Positions 36,252 to 45,503 of a DNA stretch of 64,000 nt are shown in pieces (position 1 is the first letter of the stretch; each line of letters begins with the position of its first letter). Made by a program: the position numbers and the translations under genes. Under the pieces are notes generated by a model, which saw only the letters and a program-made list of their open reading frames with translations, was not told the origin of the DNA and made no database searches. Source of the DNA: Raphanus sativus (lineage: Eukaryota > Streptophyta > Magnoliopsida > Brassicales > Brassicaceae); the NCBI RefSeq assembly GCF_000801105.2, contig NC_079512.1:32877848-32941847 (forward strand), read 5' to 3'.

Positions 36252-39084
36252 ATGCGAAGCCTTCTCTACACCGTCGGTTCCCTTCTCCTCCTTCTCCTTC
36301 TCAGCCACGATGGTGGCTTTACTGGAGCTGCTGACGCCGAACATAGCTTCATCGCCACCGATTTCCGTACTCATCGCCATCGTCGCAACCATGGCCACCG
36401 TCGCGGAGAAGAGTTTGAGTACTCAGCCTTGTCGTGTAGAGCTTACTCAGCGTCTCTTGACGAGTTCGGCGCCGTAGGAGACGGTGTGACTTCAAATACA
36501 GCGGCATTTCGCGATGCAGTGTCGCAGCTTAGTCGTTTTGCAGACTACGGTGGCTCACTGTTATTTGTTCCCGCGGGACGGTGGCTCACCGGAAGCTTTA
36601 ACCTCACCAGCCATTTCACGCTTTTCCTCCACCGTGATGCAGTTATCCTCGCCTCCCAAGTAAGTTTTTTTTTTGCTCCATAAAGTTATTTTAATTTTCT
36701 AAGAATAACATAATTAATTAGGAATATATACCCCGTGACACAAAACTCCACAAACGTCTACGATGAATTAATTTTTTTTTTCTTTGCACTTTTTTGTTGT
36801 TGTTTCAATTGATACATACATTCATTCACGTGACATTTGCTTGACAGCTTCTGATGATATATGGTTGGGCCATTCAGTTTATGTTTAGTCGGTGAATAAA
36901 TACTTTACATCAAACGTATTACAATGAACCTGTGATAACAGAGCACTATTACCTCCAAATTAAAAAATTTGAAGAATCCGGGGTCTTTAGTTGACCTAAA
37001 TTGTAAAGACTATTCAGTCTATTCTTTATTATTTGTTGGTTTTCTAACTTTCTATTGAAAGCAAACTATTGATTAGGTTAAGGATGCGTTACTCTTTTTT
37101 TTTTGGTCAAAAGGATGCGTTACTCTAAAAGTAGAGGGTAGAGTAACGAGGGAGTTACGCAAAGATGCAAAGATGCAAAGTTAGTGGGGTTCGTTATCGG
37201 AGGGTTTCAAAAGTATGAGACCCATTCATGTCAGGAAGATCACACGTCCATTTGTATTCCAAATCTCAGCCACATTTTACTTTTGGGCCTTAGCCTAAAA
37301 GCTCTCCCATTTCTTGAGCCCACAACACAACCAACATACGAGAGACCCTTTCAACAATTTCCATATAAAACCTTTTGTAGCTGGGGAATGTAGTTGTAAG
37401 ATTATAGACTTCGAAATGTAGCATTGATATCTTAGATGTGTTACTACATTTTAGTCTCTTACTATACAGTCTCCTTTTTCTTGATACTGAATTTATGATA
37501 AACAAAAACTAAGAAACGTAGAATTAGGACCATGCATAACATTCATGCCCTTGTTCTTTTATCAAGTCAAGTGGATATTTAATAGTTTCTGCCTAGTGTC
37601 TAATAATATAGTTAGATTAGTCCTAAGCTAATTATAAAATTTGTTTGTCCTAACGTTATTTGTAGGAAGAAAGTGACTATGAGGTGATAGAGCCATTGCC
37701 TTCGTACGGACGAGGGAGAGACGCAGATGGTGGAAGGTTCATCAGTCTACTTTTCGGTTCCAACTTAACCGACGTGGTTATCACCGGTTAGTATCTCAAT
37801 TTTTTTTTTGTAGTATCTCAATTAGTATCAAATTAACCAGAAACATCCAATAATTTCCTAAACCGAATTGCGATATTTTTTTTTCTAACTGAAAGGTGAG
37901 AATGGCACGATTGATGGACAAGGAGAGCCATGGTGGGGAAAATTCAAGAGAGGAGAGCTGAAATACACAAGACCATACTTAATTGAGATTATGCATTCCG
38001 ATGGTATCCAAATCTCCAATCTCACATTCTTGAATTCTCCTTCTTGGCATATTCACCCGGTCTACAGCAGGTTAGAAAACTCATCCCGTTTAACTATTCG
38101 GTTATCAAATTTCAACCAATCAAACCGATTGTGTTCATGTTTTATATGCAGCAATATTGTTATCCAAGGTTTGACGATATTAGCACCAGTCACGGTACCA
38201 AACACCGACGGGATCAACCCTGGTAAGATACCATACCGATAATCTCCAAAAACCCAATAACCGGTTTGTAAAATCTGGTTTTAAAATTCGTTCCGGTTTA
38301 TCTCAGATTCTTGTACAAACACGAGGATCGAAGACTGCTACATTGTCTCCGGAGACGATTGTATCGCCGTCAAGAGTGGGTGGGATCAGTACGGAATCAA
38401 CTACGGCATGCCAACGAAACAGCTCTTGATCCGACGGCTCACATGCATTTCACCCGACAGTGCAGTGATCGCTCTCGGCAGCGAGATGTCCGGTGGTATT
38501 GAGGATGTTCGAGCTGAAGATATCGTCGCCATTAACTCTGAATCAGGAATCAGGTACGTAGCCAAAACACAAACCGGTTTAGTTCAGTTCGGTTTGATTA
38601 AACCGGAATCAAATCTTACAGGATCAAAACAGCTATTGGACGAGGAGGGTACGTGAAGGATGTGTACGTAAGAGGCATGACCATGCACACGATGAAATAC
38701 GTTTTCTGGATGACCGGGAGTTACGGTTCGCATCCCGACGAGCATTATGATCCGAATGCGCTGCCGGTGATTCAGAACATTAACTATCAAGACATGGTGG
38801 CGGAGAACGTGACGATGCCAGCTCAGTTGGCTGGGATCACGGGAGATCAGTTTACTGGGATATGTATCTCTAACGTGACAATCACGCTATCGAAGAAACC
38901 TAAGAAAGTGCTTTGGAATTGTACTGACGTATCTGGTTATACGAGCGGTGTGACTCCTGAGCCGTGTCAGTTGTTGCCGGAGAAGCAGCCGGGGACTATT
39001 GTGCCGTGTAACTTCCCTGAAAGTCCGATTCCCGTTGATGAAGCGAAGCTCCAACGTTGCTACTCAAGGAGAAGGCTTATGTGA
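36252..39084 (+). CDS. Polygalacturonase-like glycoside hydrolase family 28 protein
   Basis: Six exons: 36252-36659, 37666-37786, 37896-38070, 38152-38222, 38307-38553 and 38622-39084, all GT-AG, 494 residues. The N terminus has a hydrophobic signal (VGSLLLLLLLSHDG). Family features: GAVGDGVTSNTAAF near the start of the domain, NTDGINP, GDDCIAVKSG (catalytic Asp residues) and RIKT. The usual GHG segment is replaced by ALGSEMSGG, a feature of one plant clade of pectin-lyase-fold proteins, so activity on pectin is probable but not proven. Expected in the cell wall. Position matches Arabidopsis AT4G23500 (recalled). Introns 1 and 2 each carry a poly-T stub insertion. Confidence 0.93.
37080..37126 (-). 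repeat. Poly-T stub insertion in polygalacturonase intron 1
   Basis: AAGGATGCGTTACTCT at 37080-37095 and 37111-37126 (16 bp, perfect) flanks T9 GGTCAA. The T-run plus GGTCAA is exactly the 3' terminus of the LINE at 11511. Confidence 0.8.
37789..37823 (-). repeat. Nine-base poly-T stub in polygalacturonase intron 2
   Basis: TAGTATCTCAATT at 37789-37801 and 37811-37823 (13 bp, perfect) flanks only T8 G. It starts two bases after the intron 2 donor GT (37787). Confidence 0.7.
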
Positions 39085-39089
39085 AGATA

Positions 39090-39690
39090 CATTTTTTCTT
39101 TTACAAATACATTTCTTGGGTTATAAGTTAAACTTTTTATCGAATGGGATGGACTTTATTAAATAAAAATGAAAAAGCTTTAAGGGCTATCTTTCGTTTG
39201 GAAAGAAATCTGTTCTCTGTTACGCTTATCCTAAAGAAAAATGTAACAAATGACACGCACAAGGTAGTAGTAATACTGTTTTAACGTTTTCAAAAGAAAT
39301 TCATGGAGTCTCAATTGCTATGCTACTAGTTGATCAACAATTGATACGCTCTCTCACTCTACATACTTAATACTCTAGATATATAGTAAAGCCATCCCCA
39401 CATGAGTTATTAGATGACCTCCCCCAACTCCTCTCTTATTATCAAATGCTCTTCCTTTCCTTCAACAGATGCCTATGAATGTAAGACAAGAGAATAGTCA
39501 AGGTGCGAATTTATAAGGGGGACTCTTCTATCAGTATCAGAGAGAATGTGAGGTAACAAACTTCTAAGAATAGCATTCTAATTTATTTACTCAAACAGAT
39601 AAGCACTACCACAGATTGTTTTTTTTTTTTAAAGTGAAAAAGGATATAAAATCTCAACTGAAATCACTTACGTGTACGTTTCTAGTTGTC
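39090..39690. other. Spacer between polygalacturonase and PI4K-like gene
   Basis: 3' flanks of two convergent genes. No coding region seen. Confidence 0.5.
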
Positions 39691-39694
39691 CAGC

Positions 39695-40697
39695 TCAAAG
39701 GAACCTCTCAGAATATTGTCTCAGTCGGTCTTCAATCTTCTCGTGTGATTTCTGAACAAAGACATCATCTTCTAGTGTCTGATCACCTAGCATGTTAAGA
39801 AGGTTGAAAGCTTGAGTCTTGTGATTATTCTGGGCGATAACCACCATATGAGCCGCAGTGAGATTAAGTTGAACCCCCATCTTCACAAAAAAGGTAAAGA
39901 TTTTGTAGGGAACTGATATCTCCCGTGGCACTACCCAACCGCATCTCTTCAAGAATGCAATGTCTTCATCAACGTCGAGCCTATTCACAACATAAGTAAC
40001 CACTTGGTCCGAGTAAGCTTCCTTCGACTCCTCGCGCTCATCCCACCAGACTCTTCTTAGTTTATACTGCACAAAGACCCAAAAAGAAAAATTTCACTAT
40101 CATGATTAAAGATGATGGAGACTTAAAGAGTTGGAAAACAAACTTACATCTCCAGTGAAACACTCTTCAAAATCAATTGGAGTCAAATGGTGTAACTTTT
40201 GAGCATCCACTTTTGTGACAGTGTTCCTAGCGTGAGAGTCCGCACATCCAAACCGGAGATGGAAGATAGAAAGCCTACTTATTTCTTCAGGAAGAGTACG
40301 GAACTGAATACCCTCGAAATCACCAACAACTCCATTGTTGTTCTCAACGAACCATACCAAGCATCCTGATGTTTCCTCTGTCCGGATGAAGACTCGTGGG
40401 TGTGGCACCACCAAAGCCGATGAGTTCCGAAGAGGCAGAACGGTGTCCAGTAAGAGGATGATCCAATATGTAGACCGCTGCTTCTCTCTTTGCATCTCTG
40501 GAAGCCTTGAACAAACACACCAGGTCGCCTTCTTCATTGTAGACATGTCCTAAGTGCTTGAAAATCCTAAACGGCTTGAGCTTAGAACTCTCCCTTTTGG
40601 TGCGTAGATAGCATGCTATCATATACTTGAACTTGCTTCCAATCTCCTCTGGGACCTTCTCAAGTTTGGGGAATACCTCCAGTATTCCATTCTCCAT
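39695..40697 (-). pseudogene. PI4K-gamma-like kinase, frameshifted
   Basis: Minus-strand gene with exon 1 40148-40697 (ATG at 40697, MENGILEVFPKLEKV) and exon 2 39695-40066, GT-AG bordered. It resembles the catalytic half of plant type II/gamma phosphatidylinositol 4-kinases. KREAAVYILDHP corresponds to the conserved (R)EAA-YLLD stretch, LRFGCADSHARNTV to the catalytic loop (family IxNxDRHAGN; Asp, His and Asn kept), and HLTPIDFEECF to the metal-binding IDHG segment, where His-Gly is lost. A one-base shift around 40,405-40,415 breaks exon 1 between GFGG and the VFIRTEE stretch; frame closes again if one base is ignored. It lacks the ubiquitin-like N terminus. The substitutions plus shift suggest a decayed or repurposed kinase. 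A sequencing error cannot be excluded. Confidence 0.65.
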
Positions 40698-41013
40698 TTC
40701 CTGTAAAACAACCAACACAAACGTTCACTTCCATGTCAGCACAGTCGGGTGTTCCATTGCAAATCTAGAGAAATATTTATTTAAAATCGATTAACATAAT
40801 GATTGGTGATGACAATACTAAAACAATGGGCCTTAAAAAAATTGACCAAAGAGAAAACGTAAAGGGCCTAGACTTCCAATGGCCCTTCATCAAAGACGAA
40901 TAACGTTTTTCAGACCCTTTTTTTAAAAAAAAAAAATTTCTCTTTAAAAAAAACTAGCAAGCGAAAAAACATGTTTCAAGCTCGACGACGTATGGGAGAC
41001 CAAGATTGTCACT

Positions 41014-41155
41014 TTCATAGAAACAAAGTCCTCAGTCAAGTAGAGACGCATACAAAAAGCGTACAGACCCAAACAAAAAGCCTACAGACGCATACAGAAG
41101 CGAGTATATGAAAGATTTTCAAGTTTGTACTCGCTTCGGACTTTGTTTCTATGAA
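41014..41155. repeat. Nested inverted repeat
   Basis: An 18-bp perfect inverted repeat (TTCATAGAAACAAAGTCC, 41014-41031; complement 41138-41155) encloses a second 10-bp pair (GAAGCGAGTA 41097-41106; TACTCGCTTC 41128-41137) directly abutting it. The RNA or single strand would fold into a branched hairpin. It lies just upstream of the PI4K-like gene. Confidence 0.7.
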
Positions 41156-41161
41156 CGATTT

Positions 41162-41559
41162 TCATAAAGATTGTCACTTTTTTTTTTGGTTCAAACTTCT
41201 ACTTTCATTAATTAAACTTAAGATGGGTTCAGAGCCCAAAGGGCCTCCTTTGTCAAAGAATCTGCTACAACATTTGAACCTCTAGGAATAAACTTGAATG
41301 CGATAGAATTAAAAACGGTGGTTAGCGAGTAAATGTCTCGAAGGATGGTAAAGATCTCTAGCTTCAGTTTTTTCTTGTTGATGGTATTCATGAGTACTTG
41401 AGAATCTGAAAAAAATGGTGATTGAATCAAGCTTGCGAGAAAGAGCTGAGTTTATGGCAGCAAGAACTGCCAAAGATTCAGCCATAAGAGGCGACTCGAC
41501 GCAGAGTGATGTCGCTGAAAGGGGGGTTGTGGAAGCCAGATCATAAAGATTGTCACTTT
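41162..41559 (-). mobile_element. LINE 3' fragment with 19-bp target duplication
   Basis: TCATAAAGATTGTCACTTT at 41162-41180 and 41541-41559 flanks 360 bases. On the minus strand these encode the C-terminal RNase H part of LINE ORF2 (AESLAVLAAINSAL, SDSQVLMNT, FKFIPRGSNVVADSLTKEAL; stop at 41218). There is one frame slip in a T run near 41410. The poly-A tail (T run) is at the left border. Inserted within the repeat-rich flank of the PI4K-like gene. Confidence 0.88.
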
Positions 41560-42245
41560 GTTTCTATGAAACTGACAATCTTCTTCAAAATAGTTATTTT
41601 TTTTTTTTAAAGTGACAATTTTCAAGCGAATAGAAAATCACTAAGAAAACTAGCAAGTGAAAACAAAACAGATTTCAAGTTTGGTATTTGCAAAAATTAG
41701 ATGATTTCTTTCATAAAGTTTGTAACTTTTAGATGGTTTCATAAAGTTCGTAACTTTTAGACTACACAAGACTAAGAAAAGAGCCCAAAATATAACCGAA
41801 GGTTTCAGATCTAAGAAAAAAACAAAATAAAACCCTGAATAGTAGTAGATAAGGTTCATTATTTGTCACAAGTCAGAACCAGGATTCATGGAAAAGACGA
41901 GGAACAAGATAAGACTTGAGAGTTGGGGGACAAACAAGAAGGACGGAGGTGAATCAGTGAGATCTTGTCTTTCACTCTAGAGAGAAATTTATAGAAAGTT
42001 CTAGAAATAGTCATCTCTACACGGTGTCGTTTAAGGCCAATCGTTTCTTCTTTTTCTCTTGCATCAACCCCACACTGCCGAATGTGTTAACTCTAGGAGT
42101 TGAGTTTAAGAAATTATAAATATATTTTAATAATGTGACAGAAAAAGGATAAATACATTAGATAATGAGAAAAATTACAGGATACACATTTTTAGTTTAT
42201 TTTCACTAAATAAATAATTCTAAAGAATAATTATTTAAAAACAAA
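41560..42245. other. Spacer
   Basis: No gene seen. The first bases repeat the TTTGTTTCTATGAA motif of the neighbouring inverted repeat. Confidence 0.45.
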
Positions 42246-42247
42246 AT

Positions 42248-42800
42248 ATCCTAGTTTCTAAATCATAATACTAAATCTACAATATTTCTCTATAATATGA
42301 TAAATTTCCAAAAATAGCATTTTGCAAAAGTTTATTTTTAAAATATAACAATATTGTTTAAAATTTGGTAAAATACTCATCTATTAAAAACATTTCTTGT
42401 GATCCTAATTTCTAAATCACAATCCAAAATCTGCACTATTTTTATACAAAATGATAAATCTCTGAAAATAGAAATTTTAAAAAGTTTATTTAAAAAATAC
42501 AACCTATTGATCAATAATTTTTAAAAAGATGCTCATATATCAAAAAGAATTGTTATCCTAAATTATAAATCACAATCTCAAATTTACAATATTTCTTTAT
42601 AAAAATGATAACTTTCTTAAAATAGTAACTTTAAAAAGTTTATTTAAAATACAACCTATTGATCAATAATTTTGAAAGAATACTCATATGTCAAAAAAGT
42701 TTTTTGTTATTCTAATTTTTAAGTCACAATCACAAATCTAAAATATTTCTTTATAAATATGATACCAAAAATAGTAATTTCTTACAAAAGTTAGTTTTTT
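42248..42800. repeat. Tandem repeat, ~153-bp unit, about four copies
   Basis: The mark (A/T)TCCTAATTTCTAAATCAC or a close variant occurs at 42249, 42403, 42556 and 42710, spacing 153-154. Each unit also carries ATAAAATGATAA, AAAGTTTATTTAAAA and TACTCATATATCAAAAA blocks. The array is interrupted at about 42,800 by a ~55-bp insert ending in CCATTAGCC plus seven A, a possible retroposon remnant. Confidence 0.8.
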
Positions 42801-42916
42801 AACAAGGAAAGGCTAATCAAACTATGTAGATTACAAACCCCATTAGCCAAAAAAATTTAGTTAAAAAATACAACCTATTGATTAAAAAATCTATAAAAAA
42901 ATTACTCATATATCAT

Positions 42917-43093
42917 GATCTGAATTTACTAGGCAAACTGGAAATTTGATCTATGTCGTTCTGATATGAGATGGTGCGTCTATGATTACCAGACAACGAA
43001 TTCGAATTTGAACTTGCTAGAGACAGAGCTTCCAGTGTCTGTGAAACATGGAGCTTGCTAATGTTTAACTGATTGACATGGAACACATACATG
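42917..43093. repeat. Duplicated block, copy A
   Basis: A 177-bp block beginning GATCTGAATTTACTAGGCAAAC and ending GGAACACATACATG, about 85-90% identical by eye to 44248-44427 in the same orientation. It lies 3' (minus strand) of the TIR gene and may be part of duplicated resistance-gene DNA. Confidence 0.8.
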
Positions 43094-43489
43094 GTATTGG
43101 TACTTCGCCAGAAGAAGCAAAATTCGTGGACAAAAAGGCCTTAATCAACACCCCTGTTCATGTGATCTTTCTTCTAGATAATCTTTGCTGTCGGAACCTT
43201 GTTGTCAGGTGGTAAGAGAGAAAATTTGGGAAGCTAACACGTTTCAAATTCAATTCACTCTGCTGAGTGAAATTACACACGGATATATATGGGTCCTTCG
43301 ATTTACAACACTTTTTGATTTACAAAGAAGAAAGATCTTATTGGGATTATATGGCCTTGATTTTTAAATAGTTTTCAAGAGTGTGATGTAATAATATAAG
43401 CGATTAGGCTTTCGATTTTCGATGAGACATAAATAATTGACTTTAACTAATTTACTATTTGTTTTAAGTTGAAAACTAAAAAGATCTAA

Positions 43490-43760
43490 GAGCACCTCCA
43501 TTGGAAGTTTGTGCACAAATTCCAAAAAAAAAAAATATTATAATATATAAAAAGGAGTAAACCTGCCCTTTGCAGTCTCACTTGGAAAAGACGATATCAT
43601 GAGAATTTCGTGGGCCCCACGACACGTGGCGGCCCACGATTGGTTCGGTTCATTTTTTTTTTTTTTTTTTAAATCCAACGAAAAAAAATAAAAAAAAAAT
43701 TAAAAATTAATTATTTGCATTGGAAATCGTGCCCTCTTAATCTCACTAATGGAGATGCTC
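43490..43760. mobile_element. PIF/Harbinger-type MITE
   Basis: 271 bp with terminal inverted repeats GAGCACCTCCATTGG and, inwards from the right, GAGCATCTCCATTAG, flanked by TAA at 43487-43489 and 43761-43763. A 3-bp TAA/TTA duplication with GAGCATCTCC-type ends is the Tourist/Harbinger signature. Interior AT-rich, non-coding. Confidence 0.75.
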
Positions 43761-43909
43761 TAAGATCTAGAGTTAGCAAGATCATAAAAATATTTTTAAC
43801 ACTTCTTACAAAACACATATACACATGTATTACTATGAGAGTAAACACTTTTATTTCAGTCCTATCACTCAGCTACACACAAACACCATGTTCTCTTAAT
43901 AAGTGATAT

Positions 43910-44426
43910 TCAACGTGAATCAGTGCGAATGCACTCTCGAGAAGGTGAAACAAAGGCTTTGCTTAAGTCACACGCAAACAAAAGATGGTCAGTTGCTTGC
44001 AATGGAAGATTCATTTCTGAGAATCCGTGGATCATCTTTTGCTGGGGATGTAAGACCAAAAAAAATCTTGAACCAATAGTACAGAAACGAAATGCAAGTC
44101 GTGCGCTCCTTACTATTATTTTCCGGGAGAATACTGTCATTGCTCCCTTGTTCCCCGCCCCGATTATCAGTTATGACCGATTCAACTGTGGATTTTAAAC
44201 TCGAGTTATTAGTCAATATCCAGAAGCCATATGTAGGTCCATGTAACGATCTGAACTTACTAGGCAAACGGGAAGTGTGATCTACGTGGTTCTGATATGT
44301 GATGATTGTGCGTCTATGATTACCAGACAAAGAATCCAAATTTGAACTTGCTAGAGACAGAGCTTCCAATGTCTGGGAATCATGGAGCTCGTTGATGTTT
44401 AACTGATTGATATGGAACACATACAT
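43910..44426 (-). pseudogene. Possible remnant of a TNL-type C-terminal region
   Basis: Two overlapping minus-strand frames (43989-44426 and 43910-44140) are open over 500 bases with codon-like composition. They include HGFSEMNLPLQATDHLLFACDLS, which faintly recalls the post-LRR region of TIR-NBS-LRR proteins. They change frame near 44,100. Being 3' of the TIR gene on the same strand, they may be the worn end of an ancestral longer resistance gene. The family assignment is weak. Confidence 0.25.
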
Positions 44427-44427
44427 G
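44248..44427. repeat. Duplicated block, copy B
   Basis: Partner of 42917-43093, 1.33 kb away in direct orientation. It overlaps the 5' part of the possible TNL remnant. Confidence 0.8.
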
Positions 44428-44508
44428 TTTGATACGTATCCCGGTGATATCTGTTATTTTAGAGATTTAGTCACCATGTCTATTTTAACACAAAATCTAC
44501 TCGTCATG

Positions 44509-45210
44509 TTAAAAAAAAATTAAGTAACACACCCTAATATTTTGTGGAATACTATAACGCCCTTCCTTTGCAGCAATTTGGGCTAAATTTATGTTAACCT
44601 TTTCGACGATCTTCTTCGCGAAATCCGAGTCTAGCCTGCAAACAAAGAGGGGGTTAAAAGTAAAGATGCATGTGGTATTAGTTCAACACCTTGATCATGT
44701 CACCAAGTCTTACATCCTCTTATCATAAGACACTCCAATCATTCGGGCAACGAACGTTAGAGCTCTCTTCCATCTCTTGATCTTAGAATTGGCACGCTTC
44801 TTTTTCTTCTTATCATCGCCTGCTTCAACAAGCAAAGATTCCTGATAAGCCAGGAACCTTTCCCCAAACTTCCCGCTCTGCTTCTTTACGTGGGAAGTCT
44901 TAACTTTGTAGAAGACGGGTATGACGAAATCAAGCTTCTTCGTCTCTATGCATTTCTTGATCTCAACCAGCTCGTTCAAACACCAATGTGACTCTGCGTA
45001 GTTCTTGGAAAGGAGAACAACTGCGATTCGTGAGTTTCGAATCTCTTCCAATAGGTGTTCGAGGGGTACTCCAGCCGCGTCTTCGTCGGTGAACACATTG
45101 ACTTTGCTTCTTTTCAAACGATCTTTGAGAAGGGGCAAGAACCTTTCCCGTGCGTCTTTCCCCCGGAAACTGATGAACACTTGAGGCTTGGTGTTATTTG
45201 TATTCTCCAT
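44509..45210 (-). CDS. TIR-only immune receptor-like protein
   Basis: Two exons, 44714-45210 and 44509-44635, GT-AG bordered, 207 residues. The ATG at 45210 (MENTNNTKPQVFISF) is the first Met; an upstream frame extension lacks ATG. A TIR domain spans residues ~9-170: VFISFRGKDARERF, the FTDEDAAGVPL loop, SKNYAESHWCLNELVEI with the glutamate that is catalytic for NAD cleavage in plant TIRs, and VIPVFYKV. A Lys-rich insert (KKKKKR) follows, then an alpha-helical tail from exon 2 (LDSDFAKKIVEKV). No NBS or LRR follows. TIR-only proteins act in nucleotide-based immune signalling. Position recalls Arabidopsis AT4G23510/AT4G23515. The 3' end could be longer if another exon is used. Confidence 0.82.
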
Positions 45211-45290
45211 CTCAGTTTGGATATGTTTGCTTGTTAAGAAGAATACTAAGTTTGAGAGTGATAGATAAAAGTCCACCCCATTATCTAGGC

Positions 45291-45300
45291 TCTATATAGA
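45291..45300 (-). promoter_or_regulatory. TATA box of the TIR gene
   Basis: TCTATATAGA, about 80-90 bases upstream of the ATG at 45210 on the minus strand. Confidence 0.55.
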
Positions 45301-45503
45301 CTCTGCTATAACTTGGTTTTACGTAAGTATCAAAACTTTAATTATTATTATACAACATATAGAAAGTAACTCTCATGATAGTTGATACATTGACCCGCTT
45401 TGCCAGGTCATGACTCATGAGTCATGAGCCCTCACCTTACGCGTTTTATAATGTAACTTCCCATGAAACGTAGCATTTGTATGATTGTTTTCTATCTAGA
45501 AAA

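Noticed and set aside
43923..44198. Plus-strand 91-codon frame
   Set aside because: Antisense to the minus-strand possible TNL remnant; no start context or similarity.
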